Below, one piece after another: positions 36,915 to 47,975 of a stretch of DNA of 64,000 nt. The notes below the pieces were generated by a model that saw nothing but the letters and a program-made list of their open reading frames with translations, had not been told where the DNA came from and did not search any database. How positions within the stretch are numbered: position 1 is the first letter of the stretch; each line of letters starts with the position of its first letter. A program made the position numbers and the translations under genes. The DNA is from Hysterangium stoloniferum. Taxonomy: Eukaryota > Basidiomycota > Agaricomycetes > Hysterangiales > Hysterangiaceae. Location: the NCBI GenBank assembly GCA_015178975.1, contig WHVD01000119.1, positions 186,001-250,000 on the forward strand. The letters run 5' to 3'.

Positions 36915-37670
36915 TGTTAAGAACAGAAACTGACTGATGTCAGTAGACCAACAGGGACTGAACGGAAGGACTTGGCTTCAGCTTATGTGCTGCACCCTCA
37001 CAAGTTACCATTGGGTGTCCTTAAATTTTGGGTGGGTGGAAACTAGTCCTGTCGAGTAAACCTCTCAGTAAACTACCAATAGGAAACTGGAGGATAAGTT
37101 GAGGGTTGGGTTGGAGAGTTGGAGACTGAGAGTTGGATCGGATAAAGTGGGAATGTGGTAGTCATTAATAGATAATGGAGTTGGAGATTAGAGGGGTATC
37201 TAAGTTGATATTCTGATTGTTTAGTAACTACATTTACAGTGGGTTTGTATATGAGTTGTCAGCATCTAGAAACTACTAACTAAGGGAAGAGTGGAAACAC
37301 GATTGACAAATAAACTTGACTAGGAACCAGTAGGTTACGATAATATCAGAAGCTGTGATTTAGCCGAGAGCAGGATTACGAGAAAAGGGAATAGTCCACA
37401 GGCTACATGTATATATGTATGGGCATATGTGAAACATAGAGTAAAATGGATTATCATAATGAAAAGGGGACATATCAAAGCATAACCAGATGGTACGAGT
37501 ATATTTTGACAGGGGCATAAATGGGGTTTGAGTGCCGTGAAGGTATACGTCAGTGTTGGTGTTCTGATGGTTGCTGAAACGATGACTTGATCAATAACTT
37601 GGAACATTGATAGATGGTAGTATCCTCAGGGACCATCGGGTTGCAACATGGTTATGACACGGTTGTAACA
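36915..37670 (-). repeat. Solo LTR family A (756 bp), target duplication GAGTC
   Basis: Plus-strand reading TGTTAAGAACAG...GGTTGTAACA. Duplication GAGTC at 36910-36914 and 37671-37675. More diverged than the other copies, with many C-to-T and G-to-A differences. Inserted into LTR D. Confidence 0.93.
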
Positions 37671-37864
37671 GAGTCACAGCTTGCTGAAGATGCCTTTGAG
37701 GGTATTAGAATAGGAGTAATAGGACTGAGAACTAGAAGGGTAATCTAAGTCAATATTTACTAAAGAAACTGTAGCATACATGAAAGAGCTTTATACTACA
37801 ATGGGATGGACGATTGGAGGGCCAATCAGGGAAGTGAGAGTGATGATGAGTCAAAAAGAAGTAG
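37668..37864. repeat. 197-bp direct repeat, left copy
   Basis: Nearly identical to 40170-40366, with about four mismatches and no gap. It starts with the last three bases of the family A LTR (ACA) and the GAGTC duplication, and ends where the left repeat of the tyrosine-recombinase element begins. Confidence 0.92.
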
Positions 37865-38056
37865 TAGTTCAGAGTGCCGCACATCCCTGGCTTGCCGGGA
37901 GCAGTTCGGCACTCAATGTCCAGCCGAGCGTATGAAGAACGCCCACACTCTTTTTCTCTTACAACGTCTTGATTGTCTTTGCTTCTCAATGGTTTTTCCA
38001 CTCTCTATCATACCAACAATCATTTACTTCTGTTTCTTATCATTTTATCTCATAGG

Positions 38057-38491
38057 ATGACAACTGGGCCTACCCCTCAAGGGGTATTTGCATACTTAGG
38101 CATCAACTTAGGTGAGCAGAATGCCTCACACCACACCAACATGAGGACAGAATTGCCACCTGCAGCAGCAGTGACTCCTGATCCCCCAGCTGTACCACAG
38201 GCTGACAGCCCGACCTTTCTGGTGCGGTCAGACAACAGTGGGGTTGTAGCTATCCTGAACAAAGGAAGATCACACAGCAGAGAGACAAACAGAATCCTCA
38301 AAGAGATATACAAACTCTTAGCCATGAACCGAATTCAACTGAAAGCTGAATACATACCGTCAAGGCACAACGTATCAGACACTCTCTCACGTGAATATAT
38401 CACCCAATTCCTCAACGGCTTTCCAAGGGCACGCACCCATACCGAGATTACTATCCCCAAGCATCTGGAGCATTGGATCCAATCGTTGTAG
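38057..38491 (+). CDS. RNase H-like domain protein of the YR element
   Basis: From the ATG at 38057 (MTTGPTPQGVFAYLGI) the frame runs to 38491. After a Pro/Ala linker it has the RNase H-like core typical of DIRS-type polyproteins in basidiomycetes: FLVRSDNSGVVAILNKGRS, then TNRILKEIYKLLAMNRI, and EYIPSRHNVSDTLSRE (the N-DTLSR motif). The abrupt join between a Gag-like N-terminus and RNase H, with no RT between, points to an internal deletion of 1 kb or more. The C-terminus overlaps the recombinase frame, which starts near 38473. Confidence 0.7.
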   Translation: MTTGPTPQGVFAYLGINLGEQNASHHTNMRTELPPAAAVTPDPPAVPQADSPTFLVRSDNSGVVAILNKGRSHSRETNRILKEIYKLLAMNRIQLKAEYIPSRHNVSDTLSREYITQFLNGFPRARTHTEITIPKHLEHWIQSL

Positions 38492-39698
38492 CACCAGTCA
38501 CGATTTCAGCACCAGTCACTCCACCCCCATGGATGCCAGCAGCAAACCATCTGCACCTCCTCCCATCAACCCTGAGACCATCATGTAAGTCAGGTGAGAG
38601 GCTGTTTAGATGGAGAGGAGTCAACACACCACCACCAGCCACAGTAGACCACCCCATACTGCATCTCCTTGCCAGTATCACCTCAGAAGCATCACTGTGG
38701 GATACTAATGGGTATGGTGCTGGCTTATGCAAATTTCATATTTTTTGCGACATTTTCTCAGTTCCTGAATCCGATAGACTCCCAGCATCCTTCCTGCTGC
38801 TGCACTCCTTTGCACTATGGGCATCAGCAGACCTGTCATACCTAGGGGAAAACCTCACCGGTGGGATACCTTTTGAAATGATCTCAGTCAGCGGGACAAG
38901 GAAGTACCTCTCAGCAATCAGGGCATGGCACTTAGCACAAGGTTGGCCACCTCCACTATCAGAGGATGAGCATTCGAGGATCAACTGGTCACTGTGGGGC
39001 CTAGAGAACTTGCAGGGCAAATCACAAAGGCGTCCTCCACAGCCCCCAGTAAAGCTTGGGATGCTAACTGCCTTGAAAGCAACCCTAGACCTGAACAATA
39101 CCTTTGATGCTTGCATCTGGGCAGCTGCTTCATGTGCCTTCTGGGGACTGATGCGTTTTGGCGAGGTCACAGTTCCTGCTTATGTGTGATATGATGCCAG
39201 AAAACACCTATCATGAAAGGATGTGTGGATCAGCCACGACATTGACGGTAAACGCTACACACATTTGGACCTACCATCATCAAAGATGGCCAAACCTGGA
39301 GTCCCCAATCAGTTTTCATAATGGACCAGCAAGGAGTCTGCCCCATTGAGGCCTTAATCAACTTGTCGCGAATTGTCCCATCTGGGCCCAATGATCCCCT
39401 TTTCTGCTGGCGAGATGGCAAGGGCAATATCAGACCTTTGGTAAAGAAAGCGGCACTCAAACAGATCAACTCGATCCTTGGAGCCTGGGGATGGGGAATG
39501 ACCTTCAGCCACTCATTTCGCATTGGTGGTGCTTCCTTTTTCTTAGTGCAAGGAGTTGATCCAGAGATTGTCCATTTAGCGGGCAGATGGAAATCCTTAG
39601 CCTATGAGACATATATCAGGGCCTTTGAACAAATTGCCTCTCGTCATACAGTATGGCAAACCTTTCTGTACAAACTGGGCCTGCCTAGGGTTGGGTAG
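38473..39698 (+). pseudogene. Tyrosine recombinase of the YR element
   Basis: Two frames separated by a break at about 39185-39320 together make a recombinase of roughly 400 residues. The N-terminal core-binding part has FLLLHSFALWASADLSYLG and SGTRKYLSAIRAWHLAQGW. The catalytic part has the first Arg in AFWGLMRFGEV, then after the break HSFRIGGASFFLVQGVDPE (H-x-x-R), IVHLAGRWKSLAYETYIR (W in place of the second His, and the nucleophile Tyr). R-HxxR-W-Y is therefore complete in total. A TGA near 39187 splits it, so it is called a pseudogene, although the break might be an intron. Its likely role is integrating the circular cDNA. Confidence 0.75.
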
Positions 39699-40169
39699 GC
39701 GGCGCATCCTCACTGCGGTGGTAGGCAAGCCTTGGTGGGTGAGTGGTGAGTCTTACCACGCATACCCGAAGAGCTAATGCTCTTCCCCTACCCAACCATA
39801 CAGCTCTTCATGATTAGCAGTTTGGCATAGATGAAGCTGGATAGTTCAGAATGCTGCACAATCCATGGCTTGCCGGGAGCAGTTCGGCACTCAATGTCCA
39901 GCTGAGCATATGAAGAACGCCCACACTCTTTTTCTCTTACGACGTCTTGATCGTCTTTCCTTCTCGACAGTTTTTCCACTCTCTATCATATCAACAATTG
40001 TTTACTTCTGTTTCTCATCATTTTACCCACCCGCCCACCCCCTTTCTGTATTTAGTGACAGCCATTATAATATCAATCTTATTAATTGTGAGAGTTGTAA
40101 TTGCATAAGGAAGGCCCACCCTCCTGAGTGGCGAGTCTTACCATGCATACCCGAAGAGCTAATGCTCTT

Positions 40170-40366
40170 ACAGAGTCACAGCTTGCCGAAGATGCCTTTG
40201 AGGGTATTAGAATAGAAGTAATAGGACTGAGAACTAGAAGGGTAATCTAAGTCAATATTTACTAAAGATACTGTAGCATACATGAAAGAGCTTTATACTA
40301 CAATGGGATGGATGATTGGAGGGCCAATCAGGGAAGTGAGAGTGATGATGAGTCAAAAAGAAGTAG
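40170..40366. repeat. 197-bp direct repeat, right copy
   Basis: Second copy of 37668-37864. Downstream of it the LTR D sequence continues normally, so this copy holds the original continuation and the left copy is its duplicate, or the reverse. Confidence 0.92.
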
Positions 40367-40640
40367 GGGAAGGAATGGGGATCCAAACAAGACTAAATAC
40401 AATATAGCAAAGTATTCTGAAAAGGTGTGAGGTGGCAAATGGGATGTATATATGGAAATGGTAATGGGGAACAAATGGAATGGAGGTGGAATGGAAGGCT
40501 AAGGGACTAAGCTACAAAGAAACAAGTGTTGGGGGTGCTGCAAGTGGTGATACCATGAGCAGGGGTACCAATAGTGGAATGTCAGAGGGTTACAAGACTA
40601 AAACAGGTTGTGGGGCTCCAAACTGACACGGATCCTAACA

Positions 40641-40934
40641 ATAGGTAAACTATGAAGGGGGAAAATATCTACTCATGCCTTAGCTGGTTGTGGCCAAATA
40701 ATAGCTGAGGCTTCTAGCTACAAGATCAAAAGTATTGTAGAAAGTCTATTTGAGCTTGTGTATACCAGTCACTAACAAACAAATAAACTTCCCCTTGATC
40801 TATGGTAAGTCCAGTGTAACCTCATGCTATCATTTAAAGAAAGACATTTTAAAGGAATATCCTCTCTTCGCATCTTCCATACACTATACTATGTTTGGCC
40901 ATTGATGCTCAATGTAGTAGGCCTTGGGCCCTTG
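40641..40934. other. AT-rich spacer
   Basis: Between the LTR D target site and the 3' end of the broken DUF6533 gene. No frame or repeat recognised. Confidence 0.4.
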
Positions 40935-43250
40935 TCAGACATTGTGGGGTACAACCAAGAGCACAAACTTACTTGAAGGATTATATTGGGCTTCGATGTT
41001 GGCTTCATATGCATCGTTGTACACTAGGATGCTGTCGTTCATCATCGGCTCTTGTTGGCTAGGGAGATTTGTCGACGTCCGGCTTCCATAATTGATTGTC
41101 CCAGTGGGTATGCTGGGGTTTGACATCTGGTCAAATCTTATTATGGCTGATATTGCGACCTCTCTATTTTCAGTGCTGAAAGCATTAAATTCTCTCAGTA
41201 GTCGGATTATATGAGATGTTACTATGGTGGAAATGCTAAGAGGTCTCACTAAGTATCCAGGGAAAAAATGTTTAATCAAACCAAACTGAACTCAACCCAC
41301 CAATTGACCAATTGAGTAGATACGTTTTTCCATGGGTCCTGAAATAGTATACTTTAGCATGGTATTAAAAAGAGACATTGATATCCTACTGTTACAAACT
41401 GCAGTAAAAGGCCAGTCAGTGATGCATTCTTAAAAAAAGTGTTTATAAGCACTTGCTTGGTTAGCTATGGCCTGTGAAATGTTCAGTGATACCATTATTC
41501 TTGACACGTTGTCAATATGCTATAAGATAATGATTTAGCTGTTTCACTGACATGTATGGGATTAATGCTTCCGGAAAGCATATTGGAATTAGTTTGGCCT
41601 CTAGAACTTTATTGCCTTTGTTGTGGCTCACCATAATGCACCATCAAATTGTTACGACTGTGTCGCAACCCTATCGGTCCCAAGGTTATTGCCACTTATC
41701 AACGTTTCAAGTCACCATCTCGGAAACCATCGGTCCCGAAGCTGACGAATGTTTTCGCAAAGATCAAACTCCGTTTACGCCCACATCAAAATAACTCATA
41801 TTGTCTGGTCAAACTTTGATACGTCCCCTTTATTATGTTGATCCGTTCAATCTTATGTTTCACATATGTCTATCTATATTTGTAGTCCTTGAACTATTTC
41901 CTTTTATCGTAATCCCGCTCTCGGTTATCATCGGCCTCCGAACTAATCATAAACTTCCCGTTCCTAGTCAAGCTTATTGTTAATACCGTTTTCCGCCCTT
42001 CTCCCCATTAGTATTTTCTAGACGCCTGTTACTTGTATATGAACCCGCTGTAGTTGTAGTTACTAGGCAATCAGAATATCGACTCAGAATACCCTCATAA
42101 ACCTGTAATAGTCTCATACTAAGAATCCCCCCATCCGCCTCCACGTGCGCTCGCCCACTCCCAGCCCCAACCCCTTGGCCCGACACTTGACTTGTCCTTC
42201 GGTTCCGATCGGTATCTCGCCGAAAAGAGCTCTTTAGGATTAAGTCTTCGCCCGCCCGAAATCTAAGGACACCCTACGGATATTTGCGAGGGTGCAGCAC
42301 ATAAGCTGAAGCCAAGTCCTTCCAATCGGTCCCTGTCGGCCACCGACATTAGTCAGTTTTCAGTTCTTAACACAAATGAATTATGGTCCTCTGCCCGCAA
42401 AGGGCATCTAAATCGCCCCATTTCCAGATAGAATAAATTACACTACCTAAGGCTCCTAAGTCTAAAGTGATCGACAATGCTCTCGATGCAATGTTGCCTA
42501 CATGAAATGGGTGTACTATACCTGAAACAATGAAAGCACAACTTACATGCAACTTGACTCTGATGCACCAACACAGAGTTCCAGTCCAAGGTGATAAGGA
42601 TGAAGTTTGTCTGAAAAAATCCAACACTAAATAAGTGGGGATGTTGGGGTGGAGAGACAAACAAGAGTAATGCAAGAGGCAATTGCTAAACCGAGACCTA
42701 GAAATATTCGAATGGGCCATATTCCGCGTGTTATTGCCAATGTGGCAATGTACCAAAGGCCTAAGTGATTATTAGTAATGAATAGAGACAATGTAATATC
42801 TGATATCAATAACCGTGGAGTGAAATAAAATTGAGCATATAGATAATAGCGTACACCACTGAAAGTTCAGTAGGAGACCTGTGGAAAGATCACAGATTAA
42901 AAGTAGGTTCCTCTCATATTATTTTCAACCCCTCCTCCGAAGAAGGATTATGTAACAGACTACGGGGTTATCACTAAGCGTTAATTTTTTATAGCATTTC
43001 ATTCAATTCGTACCCTTTGCAGTAACGTTTCCTGGGATATTACGAACCACACCCCCAACCGCACGAGAAAACCATACCGTGAAAATCCGTACAGTATCGT
43101 CGGGATGCCAAACCTTTTTCTCCAAATATGATTGACTTCCTGATTGAGGTTAAGAACTACATCATACACCAGAACGGCTGGGATGGTATCATCATCAGCC
43201 ACATTACTGTTCAATGGGAGAGGTATGGGATGGCATACTCAATGCCGACA
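40935..43250 (-). pseudogene. DUF6533 membrane protein gene interrupted by a solo LTR
   Basis: Minus-strand exons of the same family as the gene at 15964-17480. Near 43190-43000 the signature appears as AVLVYDVVLNLNQEVNHIW with RFGIPTILYGFSRYGFLV. Exons at 42809-42627 (NNHLGLWYIATLAITRGIW, then a TM span) and 42570-42375 (VGNIASRALSITLDLGALG) follow. At 42372 a family A solo LTR interrupts the gene inside the frame RTIIHL. The target bases continue at 41649 as LMVHYG, the place of the family's DG-lYF motif. The last exon (41279-40935) has SHIIRLLREFNAFSTENREV, the expected closing LR motif plus a hydrophilic tail. The start is unresolved near 43250. Without precise removal of the LTR the gene cannot give a full product. 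Confidence 0.6.
41650..42372 (+). repeat. Solo LTR family A (723 bp), target duplication CAAAT
   Basis: Complete copy, TGTTACGACTGTGTCGC...CAGTTCTTAACA. Perfect duplication CAAAT at 41645-41649 and 42373-42377. TATA-like TGTATATGAACC near 42035 and a U5 block GCGAGGGTGCAGCACATAAG at 42286-42305. The best reference copy for the family. Confidence 0.93.
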
Positions 43251-43984
43251 CCATTATATACAACTGCACTTGCGTATAATAATTTCAATTCCTGAAAGAG
43301 TAAATATACAAATTAATCCTACCCAGCAAGTGTGACGTCGAGAGGTGATTGCATCATTATTAGCTTTGGCCCGGACACTCCAGAGGGACTGAGTGAAGCA
43401 ATATACCAGTGGAAACAAATGTTTTTCTGGAGGGAATGGGGAAAATGTGTGCCTATTAGATGGGGGAGTTGAGGCTGTTAGAAAGCAAGACCTAATAGTA
43501 ATGTAACTCAGTCTCGTATATCATATAACGGACTGAGGTGATACTACTATTGCCTCTAGTTTATATATTTTACCGCATATGTTACCAGGCACCGTCAAAG
43601 TGATACCGGGTGCCCATGCCCAAGGATTAAGGTTGGGTGATCTTAGGTCGATACGAGAAGTTTCGATGATGTTATCCAACAGAGGCATTGTCTCCACCGT
43701 CAGGGCTGTGGCTCTACAGATACACGTGAACAGACTCTCAAGGTCCCTCTTAATATGAGAATTGATTCAGTGCCATTAGTCACAGGGAACACTATACGTT
43801 ATTATTTATATGATAAGCAAGTATCCTGAGTGCGTAGTAGTGTTCGTCTTGCCTGAGACAGTGATTTTGGCATCATGATTGATGGTCTCAATTATGGTGA
43901 TGATGGGGCCTGACTGTAGTTACATGTTGAGTTCAAAGTATGATTGAGCCATGACCTATAATAACTTGTGAAACCATACAGTGC
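43251..43984. other. No recognisable gene
   Basis: Presumed upstream region of the broken DUF6533 gene. A plus-strand frame at 43144-43335 is only the shadow of that gene. I see no repeat or domain between 43340 and 43980. Confidence 0.4.
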
Positions 43985-45950
43985 ACACAGCCAAGGGGGT
44001 GGTGGAACAGGAATCCCAATGGTGGGTGGGCGTACATGAACAGAGCTTTTAAAGAGTTCTGTGATCAGAATTGAGTCATTATGGAGACAACAGCACCATA
44101 CTCACCTCCTCAAAATGGAATCACCCAATGATTAAACTGCATATTGCTTGAACATGTGCATGCCATGCTTTACATGAAGAACTTTCCAAAGACAATTATA
44201 GCCAGAGAAGCTGTATCCTAAATATGCTATAACAACAATCGATCACTAACACGTGCCTTAGGAAATGAAAGAATGCCTTATTAAACTTTATTTAATAAAA
44301 TCCCGGAACACTCAAGACACGTTCAAACATCACGAAACGTTGCGCTTGATGAAAATGATATGAGATTGTACCCCATTCCCAATGCAAATCACTCAGATGG
44401 TATTCAGCTCGAGGGGTGGAGCCAGGCAACCGAGCAGAATGCGATGAACATTATAAATCCAATGACAACCTCAGATACGTCAGTAACATGCCCATTGCAA
44501 GACATAAGGCCGATACACCCTGGTGCATGCATTGCAGTGAAACGACCTGGACATGACTACTGATAGTTGGATAATCCCACTGCAAGACCTGCAGACTGCA
44601 CATTAGTTAGTCAAGAAGTACTTCCAAAAAATCTTATGGAAGCAAAGAAACGTAAAGACTATGCAAGATGGCGGAGTGCGATGGAAACTGAAATCAATCA
44701 GCATCACAATATTGGAATGAATTACTTTGAAATCTCATTTCCTGTTACCAAATTCGATTTGCTACAAACGTTAATTGCAGTTGCTGTTCAGCTTAACTGG
44801 GAGATACACATAATTGATGTTAAAGAAGGTTCAACTACCTGAACTCCATCGTGGACGAAGAAATGTATATGCTGCAACCACCTGAATTCGAAGACGGCAC
44901 AAATTGAGTCTTAAAGCTGTTGAAGGTGGTATATGGGATCAACAAGCCGGACGAGCCTGGAATACAAAATTGAATCAAAAAGCTTACACTGTGCAAAACC
45001 AAGCTGACACATGTATCTTCATTCGAATTCAAAAGGACACAATCCATGTATTATCATCTATGTGATCGTGGCCTATTCGCAAACTCATTGAAAGGAATTT
45101 TTAAAATAAAAGCTCATTATTGATTATGATGGACTTAGATGAAATGAAAAATATATTGGGAATAAGTGTGGCTAGGCATAAGGATGAAAGGACCGTGAAG
45201 ATTTTCCCAAGTACCATATATTGATGTGATTCTTGCATGATTCGGCTTTGGAGATATGCATCTGGTATTAACGCCAAGAATAAATTCACCAAATTCAGTA
45301 CACCAAATTCAGACAACCAAGAAATTACTGATAAACCATAATGCCCAAGCAAACGGGTCACTCATGTACATTGCTCAAAGCACTGATATTGCATTTGCAG
45401 TACTCTGCCTCGACCAATTTACTACACACATTCAAACAAACACTGAGAAGCTGTTAAATGAATATTTAGGTATCTAAAGGATACTAAAGATCAAGGAATA
45501 ACTCGCCGGTACAGTAGTAATGGCCTCAAATTAACATTTGATCTTGATGCCAGTTTTGCTAGTGGTAGTGATGCAAAATCAATGTTGGGGTACTCAGCAA
45601 TTTCATCAAATGGATGCATATCCTGGAGCACCAAGAACAGTTAGCTGTTGTATTATCCACAACTGAAGCTGAATACAATGCAAGTCATGCTGCTAAACAA
45701 GTCATATGGCTTTGACAATTGCTTTCAGATTTTGGTTTCCAACAATCTAGACCAATCCAAGTCAAATCCCACAACCTCAGCACAATAAGAATAACATATG
45801 ATTGCACTTATCATGCATGAACAAAACATGTCAACATCACATGCCATTTTACCTGTGAGAAAGTAGGATGGAAATGAATTACCATGTTAAAAGTGGATAA
45901 AAATTCTGCCTAGTGAGCTTGTCAACAAGTTAAAGGTTTAGTAATCAAAA
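43985..45950 (+). pseudogene. Heavily decayed Ty1/copia pol
   Basis: Fragments in copia order on the plus strand, with many stops and frameshifts. Integrase tail at 44010-44250 (METTAPYSPPQNGI, LLEHVHAMLYMKNFPKT). RT at 44600-44900 (WRSAMETEINQHHNIG, QLNWEIHIIDVK), the YVDDLG-F region near 45050-45080 now damaged, connection region near 45340 (HNAQANGSLMYIAQSTDIAFA). RNase H at 45540-45800 (GCISWSTKN, TEAEYNAS). Clearly related to the copia element at 24.4-29.7 kb but much older. No protease or gag was recognised upstream. Confidence 0.85.
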
Positions 45951-46030
45951 AAAATATTCCAGGTTCTTGTGGTCTGTAATGACATCAATCAAAATTCCAG
46001 AACCTTCAAGGTAGTGTGTGAGTAAGATGA
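45950..46030 (-). pseudogene. Gypsy RNase H scrap
   Basis: AATATTCCAGGTTCTTGTGG and the next 50 bp match the gypsy RT/RNase H region of the minus-strand element near 51625-51690 (same order ATTCCAGGTTTTTGTGAT). About 80 bp long. Confidence 0.6.
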
Positions 46031-46038
46031 GTATGGGT

Positions 46039-46881
46039 GTTAAGATCTAAGCTGAGGGGGAATTGTTAGGGCAACACTAACAAGGCTACCAAACACAAGA
46101 TAGAATATAGAAATATGAAGTGAAGAGGGGACAGCTCAATGACAGGGGAGATCACACTTGTTTTAGTGGGATTCCTAAGAGATTGAAACTAAAGAAATGA
46201 GTATGTACAGGTCTACTATTTATACTATTTATTTAATATTTATTTAGTATCTTTTATTTATTAGAACTTGGCTTCAACTTATGTGTTGCATCCTTGCATA
46301 AACTGTTGGAGTACTTCAGTATTTTGAAATAAGTAAGTAGTATGTAATAGACTAAAAGTCCACACTTAGCTTAATCAACTGGGAGGCCCAAATGCTAAGA
46401 GTCAGAGTGATAAGAGTCTCAGCTGGCTGATGACATCTTGAAGAGGATTAAGCAAAAGAATAGGGGAACTTAAGTTGATATTTGAACTAAAGAACTATAG
46501 CATACAAAATGAGAGTTACATATATACTAAAATGAGATAGGTGATCAGAAGGCTGATCATGAAGGTAAGAAGACAAATGGATCAAATGAAGTAAGTGACA
46601 GGATGGGGGGACAATAGGAACTAAATGCAAGGTAATAGGAAAATACTAAAAGGGTTTGAGATGGCAAATGATGTGTACACATAATGCAGATGATGAGAAA
46701 GTGTTGGGATGGGAGCAGACTGGAATGATTAAAAGGGTACTCTATATATAGTAAACCAAGTATTGGGGTGCTACAGGCAGTTACTGTATGCTGTAGTTGG
46801 AGGTACTGATATTGGGATGCTGGAGGGTTGTCAGAGTAAAAACAAGCTGTGGGGGCCTGAAAAGGTGAGGATCCTAACAAT
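46039..46881 (-). repeat. LTR family D copy with a foreign central block
   Basis: On the plus strand it starts TGTTAAGATCTAAGC and ends GAGGATCCTAACA, as the family D minus-orientation LTR does. From 46264 on it follows family D. The stretch 46064-46263 does not; it starts TGTTAGGGCAACACTAACAAG after a purine run, so it may be the remnant of a copia LTR belonging to the decayed element to the left. No clean target duplication is visible. Confidence 0.6.
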
Positions 46882-46946
46882 ATGTGGAAATATAAATGGT
46901 ATAATACTTAAATTATACAGAATAGCAAGGTGTTATTGAAACTAAG

Positions 46947-47768
46947 TGTTGAGGGTGTGTACATGGAGGGTTTCCGGAGAAACCCACAGGAAATCCAGTA
47001 GGACTTGGCTTCAGCTTATAGGCTGCACCCTTGCGAGATCGTGTTGTCCAATTTCAAACAGGCAGATGGGAATCCTGGGGAGTCTGGGCAGAGTTTGTGG
47101 GTTGAGAGGTCATGGGTTGAGAGGTTGGGGAGTCGAGATAGATAAGTTGGAGGTTGAGTGATAGATGTGTCAGAGCCTGTGGGCTCCGACTAGTGAGAGC
47201 AGTGTAATTCAAAGAGGAGTTTAGAGTGGAAAATGTACTAGATTACTGGGGAGAATCTAAGCTGATTTTCTGACTGGATTGTATGTACAACATCTGCCAG
47301 ACTATATAGACTGTGGAATGAATAACATACCAAATCCAGTAATAATGAAAATGAAACTAACAAACATAAAATGAGATAAGTAAACACCAAACTTGGTGTT
47401 AGGAATGGGATGTAATGGAAGTGGAGTCTGAATTGTGACAGGTCATAAAAACCATAATGGGAACAGAGCGGGAGCAGAGTCTGAATCATGACAGGTCATT
47501 TGACTATAACAGGAATGGGGCTCAGTTAGAGGGATGATGGGTTTTCCAAGTGGGGTCTGGTGACTGATGCATGGGACAGAGTCAAACATAGACAGGGATG
47601 GAGTCCAGCAGGTATTCCAGTGACTGATACATGAAGTAACAAAGTCAAACATGGACAAGTCTGATGTACAGAGTCTGGTGGGAATTCCGGTAAACTGACA
47701 ATTGGTGCATGTAGGGTGGGTGCATATAAGTTAGTGTCTAGAGTCCAGCGGGAATTCCGGTCATAACA
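46947..47768 (-). repeat. Gypsy 3' LTR (older copy)
   Basis: Plus-strand reading TGTTGAGGGTGTG...GGTCATAACA, about 822 bp, matching the reverse of 54451-55290. It is followed at 47769 by the complement of the purine tract (GTACCCTCCCTTTATGCC), as expected for the 3' LTR. Confidence 0.92.
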
Positions 47769-47975
47769 GTACCCTCCCTTTATGCCAAAGTCCCAAAGAG
47801 GCTCTAGACCTCGATAAGGTTTTGTCTGCTACGTGCATGTGTCAAAAGTTCATGTTAGTTACATGTATGTGTCAAAGAGTCATGTGATCTGGAAGGTAAG
47901 GTTCAGACATGACGAGCCTATAAAAAATTGAAAAAATGAATTTTTCTTCTTCTTATTACCCCCATCATTGACATA

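Larger units (their letters stand above)
37865..40169 (+). mobile_element. DIRS/Ngaro-like tyrosine-recombinase element with split direct repeats
   Basis: Layout A1-ORFs-B1-A2-B2, the arrangement of Ngaro and related YR retroelements. A1 is 37865 to about 38048 and A2 39842 to about 40026 (both with CTTGCCGGGAGCAGTTCGGC). B1 is 39740-39784 and B2 40124-40169 (both with CATACCCGAAGAGCTAATGC). Between A1 and B1 lie a Gag-like start, an RNase H-like domain and a tyrosine recombinase. No RT motifs are present, so this is probably an internal-deletion derivative mobilised in trans, or a dead copy. Confidence 0.75.
36632..40640 (-). mobile_element. Solo LTR family D with two nested insertions, target duplication ATAGG
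   Basis: Read on the minus strand the LTR starts TGTTAGGATCC (40640) and ends AGATCTTAACA (36632). The duplication ATAGG flanks it at 36627-36631 and 40641-40645. It is split by a family A solo LTR (36915-37670) and by a tyrosine-recombinase element (37865-40169). A 197-bp piece of the LTR is present twice, on both sides of the latter. Confidence 0.85.

Noticed and set aside
36915-37670. Reading family A LTRs in the TGTTAAG-first orientation
   Set aside because: The TATA-like box and the U5 block line up with the gypsy LTR only when family A is read TGTTAC-first, so I reversed the strand assignment.
46064-46263. Complete copia LTR after the decayed copia element
   Set aside because: A purine tract and TGTTAGGG start are present, but I could find neither its end nor a partner LTR, so it is only noted within the LTR D entry.
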